Shown here: positions 35,396 through 44,001 of the stretch, one piece after another
How the letters are laid out: every line of letters begins with the position of its first letter
Numbering within the stretch: position 1 is the stretch's first letter
Assembly: GCA_964406375.1 (NCBI GenBank)
Contig: CAYORM010000003.1
Location: forward strand, 41,475-105,474
Direction of reading: 5' to 3'
Origin: CAYORM01 sp964406375
GTDB lineage: Bacteria; Pseudomonadota; Alphaproteobacteria; DSM-16000; Inquilinaceae
Length of the DNA: 64,000 nucleotides
Translations under genes and position numbers: made by a program
The notes under the pieces: generated by a model
Seen by the model: the letters and a program-made list of their open reading frames with translations, nothing else
Database searches by the model: none
Told to the model about the DNA's origin: nothing

Positions 35396-36130
35396 CTACC
35401 CTGCGTCGGAAGCCGGCCGGAACCCGGTCGCCACGACATAGGTCTCGGCGCTGTCCGGCCGACTCGCCGGCGGCTTGACGTGCCGCACCTTCTCGAAACG
35501 CCGTTTCATCGGTTCGAGCAGCCCGCGTTCCGCCCCGCCCTGGAACAGCTTGGCGACGAAGGCACCGCCCGGCGCGAGCACCTCGAGCGCGAAATCGAGC
35601 GCCGCTTCCGCCAGCGCAACGATCCGCAGGTGATCGGTCGGCGGATGTCCGGTGGTCGGCGCCGCCATGTCCGAGAGCACCAGATCTGCCTGTCCGCCCA
35701 GCGCCTCCCGCAGGCGGCCCGGTGCGGACGGATCGAGGAAATCGAGCTGCAGGACCGTCGCACCCGGCACGGGATCCATGCCGAGATAATCGATGCCGAC
35801 CACCCGGCCTTCCGGCCCGACGCGGTCGACCGCCACCTGCGTCCAGCCCCCCGGGGCACAGCCGAGATCGACGACGCGTGCGCCCCGTCGCAGCAGCCCG
35901 ACCTTCTCGTCGAGCTGTATCAGCTTGAAGGCGGCGCGCGAACGCAACCCCTGGCGCTTCGCCTCGGCGACCCAGGGATCGTTGAGCTGACGCTCGAGCC
36001 AGCGGGTGGACGACGCGCTGCGCTTCGCCGCCGTCCTGACCCTGACGGAGAGCTGCCGCCCACCGCCGCGTCCACCACTCCGTGCTCCCGACGCGCCGCC
36101 GCGCGCCGGCCCCTTCGATCGCGCCGCCAT
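35396..36130 (-). CDS. rlmE: 23S rRNA (uridine-2'-O-)-methyltransferase RlmE (FtsJ/RrmJ)
   Basis: A 244-residue SAM-dependent methyltransferase. The catalytic K-D-K-E tetrad is visible at K69, D154, K194 and E229. The SAM motif is VVDLGCAPGGWTQVA. A 30-residue basic, Gly-rich N-terminal extension probably aids RNA binding. RlmE methylates U2552 of 23S rRNA in the A loop, late in 50S assembly. It starts four bases after the ppx/gppA stop codon and is thus co-transcribed with it, a common pairing in alphaproteobacteria. Confidence 0.95.
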   Translation of the reverse strand: MAARSKGPARGGASGARSGGRGGGRQLSVRVRTAAKRSASSTRWLERQLNDPWVAEAKRQGLRSRAAFKLIQLDEKVGLLRRGARVVDLGCAPGGWTQVAVDRVGPEGRVVGIDYLGMDPVPGATVLQLDFLDPSAPGRLREALGGQADLVLSDMAAPTTGHPPTDHLRIVALAEAALDFALEVLAPGGAFVAKLFQGGAERGLLEPMKRRFEKVRHVKPPASRPDSAETYVVATGFRPASDAG

Positions 36131-36134
36131 GCCG

Positions 36135-37289
36135 TCAGTGCCAGCCGGCGGCGGCGATCAGGTCGAGCAGGATACCCTCGCGCACACCGCGATCGGCGAC
36201 ACGCAGCTGCTCGACCGGCCAGAGGCCACAGATCGCCTCGAAGACGGCGCAGCCGGCGAGCACCAGATCCGCCCGCTCCCGCCCGATGCAGGGATGCGCC
36301 GCACGCGCCGTGTAGTCCATCGCCAGCAGCCGACTGCAGACGGCGGTGGCGTCGGACACCTTGAGGAGCGTCCCGTCCACCGCCGCGCGATTGTAGCGGC
36401 GCAGCCCCAGCCCGACGCCGGCCAGCGTCGTCACCGTCCCGGAGGAGCCGATCATCTGGGCGCGCCCCGCCCTGATCGCCGCGATGATCTGGTTGCGATG
36501 CTCGAAGGCCTCGAGCCCCGGCCGGATCGTCGCCAGGACCGCGCGGTAGCCCTCCGGCGTCATGTCGGCGCCGCCGAACGTCTCGGAAAGCGATACGACG
36601 CCGTGGGGCAGGCTGGCGCCGTCGATGATGCGGATCGAACCATCCGGTCGGACCTCGATCCACATCAACTCGGTCGATCCGCCGCCGATGTCGAAGATCA
36701 GTGCCCGAGGGGTATGGGGATCGAGAAGCGGCGCACAGCCCGCCGCGGCCAGCCGGGCCTCCTCGGTGGGATCGATGAGCTCGAGATCCAACCCCGTCTC
36801 ATAGCGCACCGTGTCGCGGAACAGCGGGAAGTTGACGGCGCGGCGGCAGGCTTCGGTCGCCACCGCCCGTCCGGTCGCCACACCGCGGGCGTGGATCTTG
36901 CCGGCGACGATCCGCAGCGCCGCCACCGTGCGCCGCATCGCCTCCTCCGACAGCCGGCCCGAGGTCGCGACGCCCTCTCCCAGCCGGACAATCCGGCTGA
37001 AGGCGTCGACCACCTGAAATCCGGCCTCGGTCGGCTCGGCGATCAGCAGACGGCAGTTGTTGGTGCCAAGGTCGACCGCCGCGAAAAGCGGCACGGACCG
37101 CCGCACCCGGCCGATGCTCCGCCTCTCCCGGGCCTGCACGCCCGCCGCCCGCGCGCCCGCGCGCGCCCCGCGCGCGGCGTCCGGAAGGACGTCGGAAGCC
37201 GGATGGATGGCGGATGTCGCCAATGAACGCTCCCGGGGTCGTGGAGGTCGACCGCCGCGCCCCTGCACTGTCGCGCAGGAGGCGGCCAT
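36135..37289 (-). CDS. ppx: Exopolyphosphatase / pppGpp phosphohydrolase family protein
   Basis: A 384-residue Ppx/GppA-family protein of the actin-like ASKHA fold. The phosphate-binding motifs are visible: AAVDLGTNNCRLLIAEP (about residues 71-87), ATEACRRAVN, IFDIGGGSTELMW and GSSGTVTTLAG. It hydrolyses polyphosphate or pppGpp; the short form without the C-terminal HD domain suggests the alphaproteobacterial GppA-like subgroup. The start is uncertain: I use ATG at 37289, but GTG at 37304 or a start closer to the conserved core is possible, because the first 65 residues are basic and low in complexity. Confidence 0.85.
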   Translation of the reverse strand: MAASCATVQGRGGRPPRPRERSLATSAIHPASDVLPDAARGARAGARAAGVQARERRSIGRVRRSVPLFAAVDLGTNNCRLLIAEPTEAGFQVVDAFSRIVRLGEGVATSGRLSEEAMRRTVAALRIVAGKIHARGVATGRAVATEACRRAVNFPLFRDTVRYETGLDLELIDPTEEARLAAAGCAPLLDPHTPRALIFDIGGGSTELMWIEVRPDGSIRIIDGASLPHGVVSLSETFGGADMTPEGYRAVLATIRPGLEAFEHRNQIIAAIRAGRAQMIGSSGTVTTLAGVGLGLRRYNRAAVDGTLLKVSDATAVCSRLLAMDYTARAAHPCIGRERADLVLAGCAVFEAICGLWPVEQLRVADRGVREGILLDLIAAAGWH

Positions 37290-37349
37290 CGGTCTGTCTA
37301 GCACAGCTCGGGTGCGCCGACGAAGCCCGACGCACAGGCCCGCCTCGTC

Positions 37350-37436
37350 TCAGAAGATCAGGGAGAGGATGCCAATCACGACCAGAAGGCCGATCAGGAA
37401 GATGATGCCGATGGCACCGCCGATGAATTTCAGCAT
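37350..37436 (-). CDS. Putative 28-residue single-span membrane microprotein
   Basis: A 29-codon frame with start ATG, stop TGA and an AAAGGAC ribosome site. Its product starts MLKFIGGAIGIIFLIGL and ends LSLIF; nearly every residue after position 4 is hydrophobic, so it would be one membrane helix with a short positive N-terminus. A perfect GGAAC-N17-CGTT promoter lies 36 bp upstream of the ATG. Promoter, ribosome site and clean membrane-helix composition together make it a credible gene. Function is unknown; by analogy with other small membrane proteins it could modulate a transporter or kinase under stress. Confidence 0.65.
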   Translation of the reverse strand: MLKFIGGAIGIIFLIGLLVVIGILSLIF

Positions 37437-37471
37437 GGGCCGTCCTTTCGCCGAGGGAGTCTCGGAAGCGA

Positions 37472-37497
37472 AACGACGGCCCGCGCTCTCCCGTTCC
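37472..37497 (-). promoter_or_regulatory. EcfG-type general-stress promoter of the microprotein
   Basis: On the minus strand GGAAC (37497-37493) is followed after exactly 17 bases by CGTT (37475-37472), a perfect match to the alphaproteobacterial EcfG consensus GGAAC-N16/17-CGTT. The predicted transcript start lies about 30 bases upstream of the ATG at 37436. Confidence 0.65.
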
Positions 37498-37504
37498 TGA
37501 AGGG

Positions 37505-38665
37505 CTAGCCGGGTGGCAGGATCGACAGCAGACCCGGCCGCCGCGCCTGCACCTCGTTGACCAGGCGATGAAGCAGCCAGGCATTGGGATCGTCCGGCCG
37601 CGTCCCCTCGACCACCGCCGCATCGAGCCGTGCGACGAAGACACCGGCGCTTTCCGGCTCGAGCACCGTCGCCCGGGCGCCGGTGAGGCTGTCTTCCGGC
37701 ATGGTCAGCGGCGTGCGCTCCTTGAGAAGGGAGCGCGCCGTCTCGGCAGTGGCACGATCGGGATAGGCGAGAGCAACGACGAGACGCAGCTCGCCTGCCG
37801 GCGTCAGCGTTTCCGCCAAGGCGGCCGCGAAATAGGGCGGCAGGGCGTCCTCGCCGACCGCCGCCTCGATCACCGCCGCAGCCGCCGCCGGATCGCGCGG
37901 GGCGCCGGTCTCGGGATCGGTGAGGATCTGGAACGGATCCAGCGACGGGGCGCCGATCATCATCGCCTGCATGACGGCCGTCCCGTCCTCGCCTGCGGTC
38001 AGTGCGGCGGCCAGGGCGGCAACCAGCGGATCCCCGGCCAGCGAGGGTCCGCCGCTGACGGCTGCTGCCGCCGCGAGCGCGGGCTCCCAGCCGGCGGCAT
38101 GGATCAGCGCACCATTGACGAGGCCGAGCCGGGCGGCCTGGCCGAGCGCCCCGCCGAAGGGATCATCCGGTTCGCGCTCGGACAGCGAGATGCTGAAATC
38201 CTCGCCGCGCCACCAGAACGCCACCTCACCTTCCTGTTGCGGGGCGAAGCCGCGCGGCTCGAGCGCAGCTGCCATGGCAGCGGCCTCGGCAACCGGGTCG
38301 GACCCGGAGCCACCCAATATCGTCACCATTGCCGGCGGCGCTCCCGACAACGCGATCCAGCCGATCGCCTCGAAGGACAATCCGGTCAGCTCCGGCCAGC
38401 GGTCGGCCGACAGTGCCACCCGGTCGAAGCCCGACGGCCAGGCGATCACCCGCTGCAGCGCGTCGAGATCGCCGGGGGCCGCATCGGCGAGACGATAGAG
38501 CAGCTCGGGCCGGGTGAATTGCATGACGATCGCTTCACCGGGCACCGGCCCTGCGGGCGGCGGCAGCATGCCGAGCGCCCGGTCGAAGACCGGATCGGCG
38601 CCGGCAGTCGCGGGCACGGCCATCACGAGTGCCGTGAACGCGCCGGCGATCACGCGAGAACGCAT
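37505..38665 (-). CDS. Exported protein of unknown function
   Basis: A 386-residue protein with a clear Sec signal peptide (MRSRVIAGAFTALVMAVPATAGADP, written here as the span 1-25, with cleavage near AGA-DP). The mature part is Ala-rich, acidic and lacks cysteines and membrane segments, so it should be a soluble periplasmic protein. I recognise no domain. ATG at 38665 has an AAGGAGT site. No operon partner is evident; the downstream microprotein has its own promoter. Confidence 0.75.
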   Translation of the reverse strand: MRSRVIAGAFTALVMAVPATAGADPVFDRALGMLPPPAGPVPGEAIVMQFTRPELLYRLADAAPGDLDALQRVIAWPSGFDRVALSADRWPELTGLSFEAIGWIALSGAPPAMVTILGGSGSDPVAEAAAMAAALEPRGFAPQQEGEVAFWWRGEDFSISLSEREPDDPFGGALGQAARLGLVNGALIHAAGWEPALAAAAAVSGGPSLAGDPLVAALAAALTAGEDGTAVMQAMMIGAPSLDPFQILTDPETGAPRDPAAAAAVIEAAVGEDALPPYFAAALAETLTPAGELRLVVALAYPDRATAETARSLLKERTPLTMPEDSLTGARATVLEPESAGVFVARLDAAVVEGTRPDDPNAWLLHRLVNEVQARRPGLLSILPPG

Positions 38666-38751
38666 CGGGTGAAACTCCTTCCTTCCCTCGGGTTCGTACA
38701 AAAGGGGTTAACAGCGCCAGACCCCTGTGCTACCAACCTGCCGCCCGCTGC

Positions 38752-38825
38752 TGGGGGATCGTCTAGCGGTAGGACAGCGGACTCTGACTCCGCCAGCCTA
38801 GGTTCGAATCCTAGTCCCCCAGCCA
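38752..38825 (+). tRNA. tRNA-Gln (CTG anticodon)
   Basis: The 74-base sequence folds into a normal cloverleaf. The acceptor stem is TGGGGGA/TCCCCCA and the anticodon stem-loop GCGGA-CTCTGAC-TCCGC, with anticodon CTG reading CAG. The T-arm is CTAGG-TTCGAAT-CCTAG, and CCA is encoded at the 3' end. It stands alone between an exported-protein gene (divergent) and hutF. Confidence 0.96.
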
Positions 38826-38943
38826 CTCTGCCCTCTTCCATTCCATCCATCGGATCATCGCGGTGCGCGCGGTCTACGGCCGAGCCCGTGCCGGGGATGG
38901 AGCCGGCGAATCCGCTATGCTGCGCCGAGGAACGGAGGCTGCC

Positions 38944-40317
38944 ATGCGGTATCATGCGGATTGGGCCCTGCTGCCGGATGGCTGGGCGCGCGACGTGACG
39001 TTCGAGCTGGACATGGCCGGCCGCTTCGCACGGGTCGAGCGGGAGACGGCCCCGGCCGGCGCCACCCGGCTCGCCGGCCCTGTCCTGCCGGGCCTTGTCA
39101 ATCTGCACGGCCATGCCTTCCAGCGCGCCATGGCGGGGCTGGCTGAGCGGGCGGCAGGAGGCGACGACGATTTCTGGGGTTGGCGGCGGCTGATGTATGC
39201 CTTCCTCGAGCGGATCACGCCCGAGATCCTCGAAGCCGTCGCGCGGCAGCTCTATGTCGAGATGCTGGAAGCCGGCTACACGACGGCCGTCGAGTTCCAC
39301 TACCTGCACCATGACCGCGACGGGCACCCCTATGCCGACCGGGCGGAGATGTCGCACCGGCTGATCGCCGCCGCAAGCCAGGCCGGGATCGCGCTGACAC
39401 ATCTGCCCGTCCTCTACGCCGCCGGCGGTTTCGGCGGCGCGCCGGCCGGCGAGGGCCAGCGGCGGTTCCTGTTCGATCCCGACGCCCTGCTCGCGCTCGC
39501 CTCCGATCTGCGCGCAGCCCATCAGGACGATCCGCTGGTCCGGATCGGCATCGCCCCCCATTCGCTGCGAGCGGTGCCCCCCGCAATGCTCAACGCGTTC
39601 GTGGCGGGCGCGGTGGCGGCGGATCCCGAGGCCCCCATCCACATCCATGTCGCCGAGCAGACCGGCGAGGTCGAGCAGTGTCTCGCCTGGAGCGGCCGGC
39701 GGCCGGTCGCCTGGCTCCTCGACCATGTCGAAGTCGACGGGCGCTGGTGCCTCGTCCATGCGACCCATCTCGACCCGGAGGAGCGCCGCGCCGTCGCAGC
39801 AAGCGGCGCGGTCGCCGGGCTGTGCCCGACGACGGAGGCCAATCTGGGCGACGGCCTGTTTCCCCTCGTCGAGTATCTCGCCGAGGGCGGCCGGTTCGGC
39901 ATCGGTTCGGACAGCCACGTCACGATCGACGCGGCAGAGGAGCTGCGGCTCCTCGAATACGGCCAGCGCCTCGTGCGGCGCAGGCGCACGGTCTCCGTCG
40001 CCGGCGGGTGGGCGTCGATCGGTACCGGCCTTCTCCTGGCCGCCGCGGCCGGCGGTGCACAGGCGGCGGCCCAGCCGACCGGCCGGCTCGCCCCCGGCGC
40101 GCGGGCCGATTTCGTGGTGCTCGACGGCGAACATCCCGCGCTCCTCGGCCGGACCGGCGACGCGATCGGTGACAGTTTCGTCTTTACGTCCGGGCCACGA
40201 ACGCCGATCCGGGAGGTCTATGTCGCCGGCCGGCGGACCATCGGGCCCGAGGGACATCCGCGCCGAGACGCGGTCCGGGCGGCCTTCGCCCAGGCGATCG
40301 CGGCACTGACGTCGTGA
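38944..40317 (+). CDS. hutF: Formimidoylglutamate deiminase
   Basis: A 457-residue amidohydrolase-superfamily enzyme of the HutF type, which deaminates N-formimino-L-glutamate to N-formylglutamate in the five-step histidine degradation route. Metal ligands are H55 and H57 (NLHGHAFQRAMAGL), the histidine in HIHVAEQ, and the aspartate in GIGSDSHV. FWGWRRLMYAFL is characteristic of HutF. ATG at 38944 has a GGAGG site. No other hut genes are in the window. It is followed, 33 bp later, by a SIS-domain gene. Confidence 0.9.
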   Translation: MRYHADWALLPDGWARDVTFELDMAGRFARVERETAPAGATRLAGPVLPGLVNLHGHAFQRAMAGLAERAAGGDDDFWGWRRLMYAFLERITPEILEAVARQLYVEMLEAGYTTAVEFHYLHHDRDGHPYADRAEMSHRLIAAASQAGIALTHLPVLYAAGGFGGAPAGEGQRRFLFDPDALLALASDLRAAHQDDPLVRIGIAPHSLRAVPPAMLNAFVAGAVAADPEAPIHIHVAEQTGEVEQCLAWSGRRPVAWLLDHVEVDGRWCLVHATHLDPEERRAVAASGAVAGLCPTTEANLGDGLFPLVEYLAEGGRFGIGSDSHVTIDAAEELRLLEYGQRLVRRRRTVSVAGGWASIGTGLLLAAAAGGAQAAAQPTGRLAPGARADFVVLDGEHPALLGRTGDAIGDSFVFTSGPRTPIREVYVAGRRTIGPEGHPRRDAVRAAFAQAIAALTS

Positions 40318-40350
40318 GGCGGCCAGCATGATCAGGCGAAGGAGGCACGG

Positions 40351-40914
40351 ATGAGGCAGCAGGCGCGACGGGCGCTGGGCGAGATCGGGGCCGTTCTTGA
40401 TCGGATTGATGACGCCGATACGGCGCTACTGGTGGAGCGGCTGGCGGCGGCGCGCCGGATCGTGCTGCACGGGCTCGGTCGCGAGGGGCTGATGATGCGG
40501 GCGTTTGCGATGCGCCTTTTCCATCTGGGCCTCGACGCACATGTCCTGGGCGATGTGACGATGCCGCCGGTCGGACCCGGCGATCTGTTGGTTGCAAGCT
40601 GCGGGCCCGGCCACCTCGCCTCGGTCGAGACCTTCCTGCGCATCGCGCGGGAGGCGGGCTGTGAAACGCTGTGTGTGACTGCCCAGCCGGAGGGACGGAC
40701 CGTTCGCGCGGCCGACCACCGCGTGGTCATCCCGGCGCAGACCATGGCCGATGATCGGCCGGCGGATGGCCACGCCCCGGCCTCGCTCCTGCCGATGGGC
40801 AGCCTGTTCGAGGCGGCGCAGCTCGTCTTCTTCGAGCTGGTGGTGCTGCGACTGCGCGACCGGATCGACGTCACGCCCGAAGCGATGCGGGCACGCCACA
40901 CCAATCTCGAATGA
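40351..40914 (+). CDS. SIS-domain sugar isomerase-like protein
   Basis: A 187-residue stand-alone SIS-domain protein (VLHGLGREGLMMRAFAMRLFHLGLDAHVLGD spans about residues 38-68), similar in size and layout to 6-phospho-3-hexuloisomerase (RmpB/PHI) and related phosphosugar isomerases. The pattern DLLVASCGPGHLASV matches the phosphosugar-binding loop. No hexulose-phosphate synthase gene is adjacent, so a ribulose-monophosphate role is doubtful. It probably shares a transcript with hutF. Confidence 0.75.
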   Translation: MRQQARRALGEIGAVLDRIDDADTALLVERLAAARRIVLHGLGREGLMMRAFAMRLFHLGLDAHVLGDVTMPPVGPGDLLVASCGPGHLASVETFLRIAREAGCETLCVTAQPEGRTVRAADHRVVIPAQTMADDRPADGHAPASLLPMGSLFEAAQLVFFELVVLRLRDRIDVTPEAMRARHTNLE

Positions 40915-40928
40915 TCCGGTAACAAAAC

Positions 40929-40951
40929 GGCCCCGTCCGGAAGACGGGGCC
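40929..40951 (-). terminator. Rho-independent terminator of the PRC-barrel gene
   Basis: GGCCCCGTC and GACGGGGCC form a 9-bp stem around a 5-base loop. Read on the minus strand it is followed by GTTTTGTT, so it is an intrinsic terminator for the gene ending at 40985; it may also stop the converging SIS gene. Confidence 0.8.
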
Positions 40952-40984
40952 GCGGGCCGTGATGGCCGAATTCGTCGGCGCGGA

Positions 40985-41905
40985 TTACAGCTGGTTGTCG
41001 TCGCCGGTCGTGAGAGTCTCGTCCCAGTAGGCGTCGACCTCCTGCAGTGCTGCCTGGAACTGCTCGCCACCTCGATAGGCATCGGCGTCGAAAGCGGGTG
41101 CATTCTCGATCGCCTGCTCGCCGGCCGGAAGCACGAAGCTGTTCATGCCGGCCGTCACCCGCAGATCGTCCCAGCGCACCGCGACGGTATCCGCGCCGAT
41201 CCCGAGGAAGCCGCCACGGGAGACTGCCACGTAGCGGATGCTGCCATCCTCCGGGTCGAGGATCACGTCATCGACCTCGCCGAGATATTCATCCTGCGGG
41301 TTGCGCAGTTCGGTGCCGATGATCTCGTCAACCCGCAGGGCCGAGCCGAGTTCGGAGACAGGCGTCGCGGCGAGGATCTGCTCCTGTCGCCAGCCCTGCA
41401 CCTCACCCGGCTCAACCCCCAGCTCCGCGAGGTCCGACACATACTGGTCGTAGACCTCCTGCACTTCACCAAGTACGGCCTGGCAGCCCTCCTCATCACC
41501 ACGGCGGTCGAGGATGGCGGCGGCGCTGTACAGAGTGCGGATCTCGTAGCGCGGATCCGTCGTCCAGCCGGTCTCGCCCCAGGGGCCGGCGGCACCGGTG
41601 GCTGCCATTTCCTGCTGCAGCGCCGGATCCATCGCCGGGTCCGTCACCCCCGCAGCGCCCGGGGCGGTCGGATCGACCGCCGTCCCGGGGGCGGCAACGC
41701 CATAGCCGCTCCAGCCCGACAGCCAGTAGCCGTCCTGGCGCATCTGCTCGCCGAGCGCGGCCATGTCACCGGCGCATTGCGACATCTCGGTTCCGGCGTC
41801 CGGCGCGGCCACGCCGTCCTGCCCGGTATCCTGGGCATGGGCTGTCGCGAAACCGGTCACCAAGGCGATGGCGGCACAACCGACCGTCAGAGTCCGGATC
41901 CTCAT
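40985..41905 (-). CDS. Exported PRC-barrel domain protein
   Basis: A 306-residue protein with a signal peptide (cleavage near AHAQD, residue 25), an acidic Pro/Gly-rich middle part, and a C-terminal PRC-barrel domain (about 195-265, around IIGTELRNPQDEYLGEVDDVILDPEDG). PRC-barrel proteins with this layout are often stress-induced envelope proteins in alphaproteobacteria. ATG at 41905 has an AGGAGGA site. The leader contains a strong hairpin (41929-41950). A GGAAC-N16-GATT promoter-like element lies about 90 bp upstream and matches the one before the ferritin-like gene at 52432. Confidence 0.83.
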   Translation of the reverse strand: MRIRTLTVGCAAIALVTGFATAHAQDTGQDGVAAPDAGTEMSQCAGDMAALGEQMRQDGYWLSGWSGYGVAAPGTAVDPTAPGAAGVTDPAMDPALQQEMAATGAAGPWGETGWTTDPRYEIRTLYSAAAILDRRGDEEGCQAVLGEVQEVYDQYVSDLAELGVEPGEVQGWRQEQILAATPVSELGSALRVDEIIGTELRNPQDEYLGEVDDVILDPEDGSIRYVAVSRGGFLGIGADTVAVRWDDLRVTAGMNSFVLPAGEQAIENAPAFDADAYRGGEQFQAALQEVDAYWDETLTTGDDNQL

Positions 41906-41928
41906 GAAGATCCTCCTGCTTTGCTTCC

Positions 41929-41950
41929 GGTCTTCGGCCTGCCGAAGACC
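41929..41950. promoter_or_regulatory. 10-bp hairpin in the leader of the PRC-barrel gene
   Basis: GGTCTTCGGC and GCCGAAGACC pair perfectly around a 2-base loop, 24 bp upstream of the PRC-barrel start codon. It may be an operator or a 5'-UTR structure controlling translation or stability. Confidence 0.4.
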
Positions 41951-41993
41951 AAGGCGGCGGCGACCTGCCGGGCACCGCCATCGATGACCAGAC

Positions 41994-42018
41994 AATCGGA
42001 ACCGTAGTGTGGGGTTCC
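41994..42018 (-). promoter_or_regulatory. Possible stress-type promoter of the PRC-barrel gene
   Basis: Minus-strand GGAAC (42018-42014), 16 bases, then GATTG. The -35 matches EcfG, but the -10 is GATT rather than CGTT. The identical GGAAC-N16-GATTG arrangement precedes the ferritin-like gene at 52432, so it may be a real variant. Confidence 0.4.
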
Positions 42019-42102
42019 CCCGGTCGCCGCGGACTGGACCTGATGCGTGCGGGGTGCAATGGTCGGAAACACGCCTGCCATCGGGCGGGGATCAGAGCTG
42101 GA

Positions 42103-42429
42103 GTGAACGCCTTGAGCGGCTCAGACGAGACGGCCGGCCGGGCGGCTGGTGATGCCATTTGGGATCCGGCACCGACGCTCTCCGAGATCGAGAGGCTGCG
42201 CCACGACATCCTGACGGCCGAGGATCTGGCGCCGGAGGCCCGCAACCATCTGCTCGATGCGCTCGCCGAGCTCGAGCGCGAAGCGCTTCACCCCGAGCGG
42301 GACCCGCAGCGCATCCGCCGCTCGGCTCAGGCGCTTGAAGCGGCGCATGACCGCCACGCGCCGGGTCTCGTCGAAGCGATCGGTCCCAACCGTCTTGCGG
42401 CACTGACGGGGTTGTTGCCGCACGTCTGA
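42103..42429 (+). CDS. Small helical protein of unknown function
   Basis: A 108-residue acidic, mostly helical protein. The segment SEIERLRHDILTAEDLAPEARNHLLDALAELERE (span about 27-60) predicts an amphipathic helix or coiled coil, as in the DUF4404 type of small bacterial proteins. The start is unclear: GTG at 42103 is close to a weak site, while an open frame extends to 42007. It lies between the divergent PRC-barrel promoter region and the converging cytochrome gene. Codon usage is like its neighbours. Confidence 0.5.
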   Translation: MNALSGSDETAGRAAGDAIWDPAPTLSEIERLRHDILTAEDLAPEARNHLLDALAELEREALHPERDPQRIRRSAQALEAAHDRHAPGLVEAIGPNRLAALTGLLPHV

Positions 42430-42458
42430 GCATTGGCACCGCCGCGGCATCCTCTTCG

Positions 42459-43616
42459 TCAGCGGGCCTCCGCCCGCGGGTCGCGCGCTGCGAGATAGAG
42501 CGCGACCGCCCGCCGGTCGTCCTCGGACAGGCGGCGGGCGACCGTCGTCATCAGATGGGCGAAGGCGGTGCCGCCCCGCTCCCCCGATGCAAAGAGGGCG
42601 AGCTGACGCTCGAGATAGCCGGCGCTGAGCCCGTCGAGACGGGGATAGATCGGATTGCGCCCGTCACCGCCGTGACAGGCGAGGCAGGCGGGCACGGCAT
42701 CGCCGGACACCCCCGTCTCGGCGATCGCGCGACCGCGCGCCAGGACGGCACCGTCGGCTGGCTCTCCCGATGGCACCGGCGGCGACAGCCCCGCGAAATG
42801 GGCAGCCAAGGCGGGAAAGAGGACCGGTTCGGAAAGGCCGGCGGCGAGCGCCATCATCCCGCTCGCGCGCCGGCCGGATGCATAGGCTTCCAGCGAGGCG
42901 AGGATATAGGCTTCGCTCTGGCCGGCGATCGCGGGAACGACGGTCCCGCCCCGCCCCTGCCCGTCGGCCCCATGACAGCGCGCACAATGGGCGATCGCAC
43001 CGATGAGGCTGGGCGCAGGACCGCTGCGTGGATCGCCCGGCGGATCCACGGCCTCCGGCCGCGTGCCGGGTGCGGCGGCGGACCCGTTCGCCGTGGCGGA
43101 CTGATCGGCTCGGGGCCCTTCGACGAACAGCCGATAATCGTCGGGGGTCTGTTCGGGCAGGGTCCGCAGGAAGGCGACCACGGCCCAGACCTCGTCATCG
43201 CGCAGCTGCGAGGGCCAGGCCGGCATGCCGGTGAACTTGATACCGTGCTTGACGATCCAGAAAAGCTCCGCCTCGCGCCATGCCCGGATACGCGGCGCGA
43301 GCAGCGGCGGCGGCGGCGTCATCATCAGCGCAAAGGCCGGCCGGGGTTCGGCGGGCGATCCATGGCAAGGCGCGCAGCCGCTCTCGTAATGGGCGGCGCC
43401 GGCGAGACGCAGCGACGGGTCGTCGAGCGGCGGCGTCTCGATGAACAGCGCCTGCGTCCGCACCGCGTTGCGCAGCGCCCAATGGAGGAACCAGTCGGTG
43501 ACCGCCCAATGCCCGCTGCTCGCCGCCGGGTTGAACAGCCCCGACCAGGCGAAGAGGAAGCCGGCAGAGACCAGCCCGGCCAGAATCAGCGCACCGCGCC
43601 GCCAGCCGATATGCAT
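42459..43616 (-). CDS. Membrane-anchored tri-haem cytochrome c
   Basis: A 385-residue protein with an uncleaved N-terminal membrane anchor (about residues 8-25) and three CxxCH haem-attachment sites: CAPCH (81-85), CARCH (211-215) and CLACH (311-315). The layout is one haem in the first domain and a di-haem cytochrome c4-like part behind it. It is the last gene of the caa3-type oxidase cluster and overlaps the small membrane protein gene by one base (TGATG). It probably delivers electrons to the oxidase from the periplasm. Confidence 0.9.
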   Translation of the reverse strand: MHIGWRRGALILAGLVSAGFLFAWSGLFNPAASSGHWAVTDWFLHWALRNAVRTQALFIETPPLDDPSLRLAGAAHYESGCAPCHGSPAEPRPAFALMMTPPPPLLAPRIRAWREAELFWIVKHGIKFTGMPAWPSQLRDDEVWAVVAFLRTLPEQTPDDYRLFVEGPRADQSATANGSAAAPGTRPEAVDPPGDPRSGPAPSLIGAIAHCARCHGADGQGRGGTVVPAIAGQSEAYILASLEAYASGRRASGMMALAAGLSEPVLFPALAAHFAGLSPPVPSGEPADGAVLARGRAIAETGVSGDAVPACLACHGGDGRNPIYPRLDGLSAGYLERQLALFASGERGGTAFAHLMTTVARRLSEDDRRAVALYLAARDPRAEAR

Positions 43617-43990
43617 CAGTAGCAGCCCGGCACGAAGACCGCGACCATCGCCACATAGAGGGTCGCAACGGCGCTGAGGCCGGCGACGAGCAGCGTCGCA
43701 AAACCCAGGAAGCGGCGACGGTCGGTCTCGGTGGCGGCGGCATGCGGCGGGTCATAAGCGCCGAAACCCCAGTTTCGCCACGCCTGATGGGCCGACCAGA
43801 CGATCGCCGCGAGCGCCGCCACCGTCACGCCGCCAATGCCAAGTCTCAACGTCGAAAAACCGAAGCCGAACAGTGCGGGCTTGGCGCACCAGATCGCGGC
43901 GCCGACATAGCAGACGAGGAAATGCAGCGCCCAGACAGTCGGCGCCGCGATCAGCGTCAGAAGCGAGGGGTTGCGCAGGCCGATATCCAT
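43616..43990 (-). CDS. Small membrane protein of the cytochrome oxidase cluster
   Basis: A 124-residue protein with three predicted membrane helices (about residues 9-33, 44-63 and 94-117) and a short YDPP-containing loop. It lies 11 bp downstream of the fused oxidase subunit gene and overlaps the cytochrome c gene. It may be an accessory or assembly subunit (CtaF-like in position), but I recognise no catalytic motif. Confidence 0.75.
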   Translation of the reverse strand: MDIGLRNPSLLTLIAAPTVWALHFLVCYVGAAIWCAKPALFGFGFSTLRLGIGGVTVAALAAIVWSAHQAWRNWGFGAYDPPHAAATETDRRRFLGFATLLVAGLSAVATLYVAMVAVFVPGCY

Positions 43991-44001
43991 GCCGCCTCCG
44001 C

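Noticed and set aside
38752..38825. tRNA-Gln as an integration site for a mobile island
   Set aside because: No integrase, repeated tRNA 3' end or foreign base composition was seen on either side.
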